DNA of 64,000 bases from Actinobacteria bacterium OK074 (GTDB lineage: Bacteria; Actinomycetota; Actinomycetes; Streptomycetales; Streptomycetaceae): the NCBI GenBank assembly GCA_001298575.1, contig LJCV01000111.1, forward strand, positions 1 to 64,000, in the 5' to 3' direction. The stretch's first letter is position 1. Each line of letters begins with the position of its first letter. A program made the position numbers and the translations under genes. This document shows positions 62,275-64,000 of the stretch, one piece after another. Below the pieces are notes generated by a model. The model saw only the letters and a list, made by a program, of their open reading frames with translations. It searched no databases and was not told the DNA's origin.

Positions 62275-64000
62275 GTGACAGCACCGGACCGCGTTGTCCC
62301 CCGGGATGCCGCGCTGCCCTCTCTGCTCGCCGAACTGGCGCGGACCAACGTCAAGTTGCGGCTGGTGGGCGAGGATCGCCTGGAGGTGACGGCACCGACC
62401 GGCCGGCTCACCGTCGAGATCCGGCAGCGGATCGCCGAGCGGAAGCCGGAGCTGATCGAGTGGCTGGCCCGCACCCGGTCGGACGGACCCGGCGGTACCG
62501 CGCTCCCCGTGATCGTCCCCGACCCGGAGCGGTTGTTCGTACCGTTCCCCCCGCCCGACCTCCAGATGTCCTTCCTCGTCGGCAGCACTGAGGGACTCGA
62601 ATACCATGTCCGGCCGCACCAGTACCTGGAGCTGGACTTCGAGCGTCTCGACCCGGAGCGCTTCGAGACCGCCCTGAACGAGGCCCTGCGGCGGCAGCGG
62701 GCGAACCTGGTCGTGGTCCGCCCGGATCTGCTGTTGGAGACCGTCCGCGATCCCGGGCCGGTACGGGTGGAGATCGCCGACCTTCGCCGGCTGCCTCAGC
62801 CGCGGGCCCTGGCGGCGATCGAGGCCACCCGGGAGGCCATGCGGCGGGCGGAGCTGCCGCTGGACCGGTGGCCCTGGCTGGACGTACGCATCAGCCGTTA
62901 CGGCGCCGACCGCGCTCGGCTGCACTACAACAACAACAACTTCTTCAGCGACGCCCTCGGCACTCGCCGGTTCCTCGACACCGTCATGCGCCTCCACGAC
63001 CGTCCTGGTCTGCCGCTGCCCGAACTGACGGTCAGTTACCGGGACTGTGTACTGGCGCTGGCGGAACTGGAGCAGTCGCCCCTGGGCGAGGCGTCGCGCA
63101 CGTACTGGTACGACCGGCTGGCCGACCTGCCCGAGGCGCCCGCGCTCCCGCTGGCCTCCGGCGACGACCCGCGCGAGCGTTCACAACTGCACCGCCGTGA
63201 GCTGGAGTTGCCGAAACATCTGTGGACGGCGTTCAAGCGCAGGGCCGCCCGGCACGGACTGACCCCCACCAACGCCCTCCACGGGGTGTACGCCGAGGTG
63301 CTCTCGCGGTGGAGCGGCTCCCGGCACTTCCTGATCAACAACATGATCACCCATCGGCTGCCGCTGCATCCACAGATCGACGAGGTGATCGGCAACCTGG
63401 CCGCGCTGTATCCGCTGGAGGTCGACTGGCGGCACGACGAGCCGTTCCGCGCACGGGTGACTCGCCTTCAGGGGCGGGTCATGGCCGACATGGACCACGT
63501 GCACTGGAGCGGAGTCAAGGTCCTCCAGGCGCTGAACCAGGTACGCCGGACGCCCGGCCGAGCGGTCTGCCCCTACGCCACCGGCAGTGCGCTCGGGGCC
63601 GGGCTCACCGACCGGCCGGTGCACAGCCTTCTGGAGACCCCGCAAGTGCTGCTCGACTGCGAGCTGTTCGAACTGAACGACGGCGCCCTGTGGGTGGTGT
63701 GGGACGTCATCGAGTCGATGTTCCCCGAAGGGCTGATCGACGCGATGCACACCGGCTACCGTTCTCTGCTGACCCAGCTGGCCGAGCACGACGAGCCGTG
63801 GGAGCAGCGCTCGTTCGACCTGCTGCCGGACCGGCAGCGTGCACGCCGCGAGCGGGTCAACCGTACGGCGGCGCCGGTACCCGGCGGGCGGCTGCACGAC
63901 GCGCTGCCCCGGCAGGCCGCCGCCCGCGCCGGCCGGCCGGCCGTGATCTCGGCGACCGGCACACTCGACTACGCCACCCTGCACGAGCGGGCCGCCGAAC
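62275..64000 (+). CDS. NRPS, 5' part (TubC docking domain, Cy-like condensation domain, A-domain start), continues past the window
   Basis: The open frame runs from GTG 62275 (GGAAGG upstream) off the right end. Residues about 10-65 are a TubC N-terminal docking domain (LLAELARTNVKLRLVGEDRL then RIAERKPELIEWL), meaning an upstream NRPS/PKS partner exists elsewhere. Residues about 85-535 form a condensation domain of heterocyclization type (VPFPPPDLQMSFLVG at the start, GNLAALYPLEVDWRHDEPFR late). The Cy active-site motif DxxxxD reads NNFFSD (residues 221-226), so the first Asp is Asn. At the end HDALPRQAAARAGRPAVISA begins an adenylation domain. Confidence 0.88.
   Translation, partial: MTAPDRVVPRDAALPSLLAELARTNVKLRLVGEDRLEVTAPTGRLTVEIRQRIAERKPELIEWLARTRSDGPGGTALPVIVPDPERLFVPFPPPDLQMSFLVGSTEGLEYHVRPHQYLELDFERLDPERFETALNEALRRQRANLVVVRPDLLLETVRDPGPVRVEIADLRRLPQPRALAAIEATREAMRRAELPLDRWPWLDVRISRYGADRARLHYNNNNFFSDALGTRRFLDTVMRLHDRPGLPLPELTVSYRDCVLALAELEQSPLGEASRTYWYDRLADLPEAPALPLASGDDPRERSQLHRRELELPKHLWTAFKRRAARHGLTPTNALHGVYAEVLSRWSGSRHFLINNMITHRLPLHPQIDEVIGNLAALYPLEVDWRHDEPFRARVTRLQGRVMADMDHVHWSGVKVLQALNQVRRTPGRAVCPYATGSALGAGLTDRPVHSLLETPQVLLDCELFELNDGALWVVWDVIESMFPEGLIDAMHTGYRSLLTQLAEHDEPWEQRSFDLLPDRQRARRERVNRTAAPVPGGRLHDALPRQAAARAGRPAVISATGTLDYATLHERAAE

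Noticed and set aside
62275..64000. The right-end NRPS as part of the phosphinothricin assembly line
   Set aside because: It lies about 12 kb away on the opposite strand beyond unrelated metal and ABC genes, and has a TubC docking domain that none of PhsA-C would match.

Overview
This is high-GC actinobacterial DNA, most likely from Streptomyces or the related Kitasatospora. The signs are strong G/C third-position codon use, GTG starts, GTGA/ATGA gene overlaps, rare TTA codons confined to a regulator, and many secondary-metabolism genes. The window begins with 47 G residues, which look like a sequencing or assembly artefact at a contig end.

The core (about 17.4-50.7 kb) is an apparently complete phosphinothricin-peptide gene cluster of the bialaphos/phosalacine type. 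All 24 genes lie on the minus strand, many with overlapping stops and starts. In transcription order they are: MbtH-like protein, phsB (T-C-A-T), an OPT-family transporter, phsC (C-A-T), pmi (aconitase-like), phpC, phpD (HEP dioxygenase), phpE, ppm (PEP mutase), ppd, phpF, phpG, phpH, phpI (CPEP mutase), phpJ, phpK (B12 radical-SAM P-methylase), pms, phsA (A-T), pat, bah, two stand-alone thioesterases, an MFS transporter and a LuxR-type regulator (brpA-like) with two tandem TTA codons. Together they make the C-P bond, turn it into a C-P-C phosphinate, carry it through TCA-like steps to N-acetyl-demethylphosphinothricin, extend it on three NRPS proteins, P-methylate it, deacetylate and export it, and protect the host by N-acetylation. 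The phsC adenylation pocket, read by hand, looks more leucine-like than alanine-like, so a phosalacine-type product is possible.

The left arm (1-17.4 kb) is accessory DNA. It holds relics of a BTAD-type protein and of IS5-like and IS630-like transposases. Next come a PLP decarboxylase / CaiB-like / aldehyde dehydrogenase trio (the dehydrogenase lacks its usual general-base Glu), an XRE-TPR regulator, and a set made of an acyltransferase-start relic, an acyl-CoA dehydrogenase, a MoaD/ThiS-like sulfur carrier and an unrecognised protein. A graveyard of Tn3 transposase, tyrosine recombinase and alkylsulfatase fragments follows. Then come a ROK regulator with a long palindromic operator, an enolase-superfamily fragment, a secreted beta-helix protein, a UvrD-like helicase fragment and a divergent XRE-cupin regulator/MFS pair.

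The right arm (50.7-64 kb) starts with about 2 kb of decayed DNA holding a 198-bp element with 34-bp inverted terminal repeats and an NRPS relic. It continues with a membrane protein, a methyltransferase/TetR divergent pair with palindromic operators, and a metal-homeostasis group (ArsR/SmtB repressor, His-rich CDF exporter, broken DUF1980 gene, NiCoT transporter). An ABC transporter with a tiny membrane ORF and a DinB-like protein follow. The window ends with a cytochrome P450 and the first part of a second NRPS (TubC docking domain, unusual Cy-like condensation domain, start of an A domain) that runs off the end.
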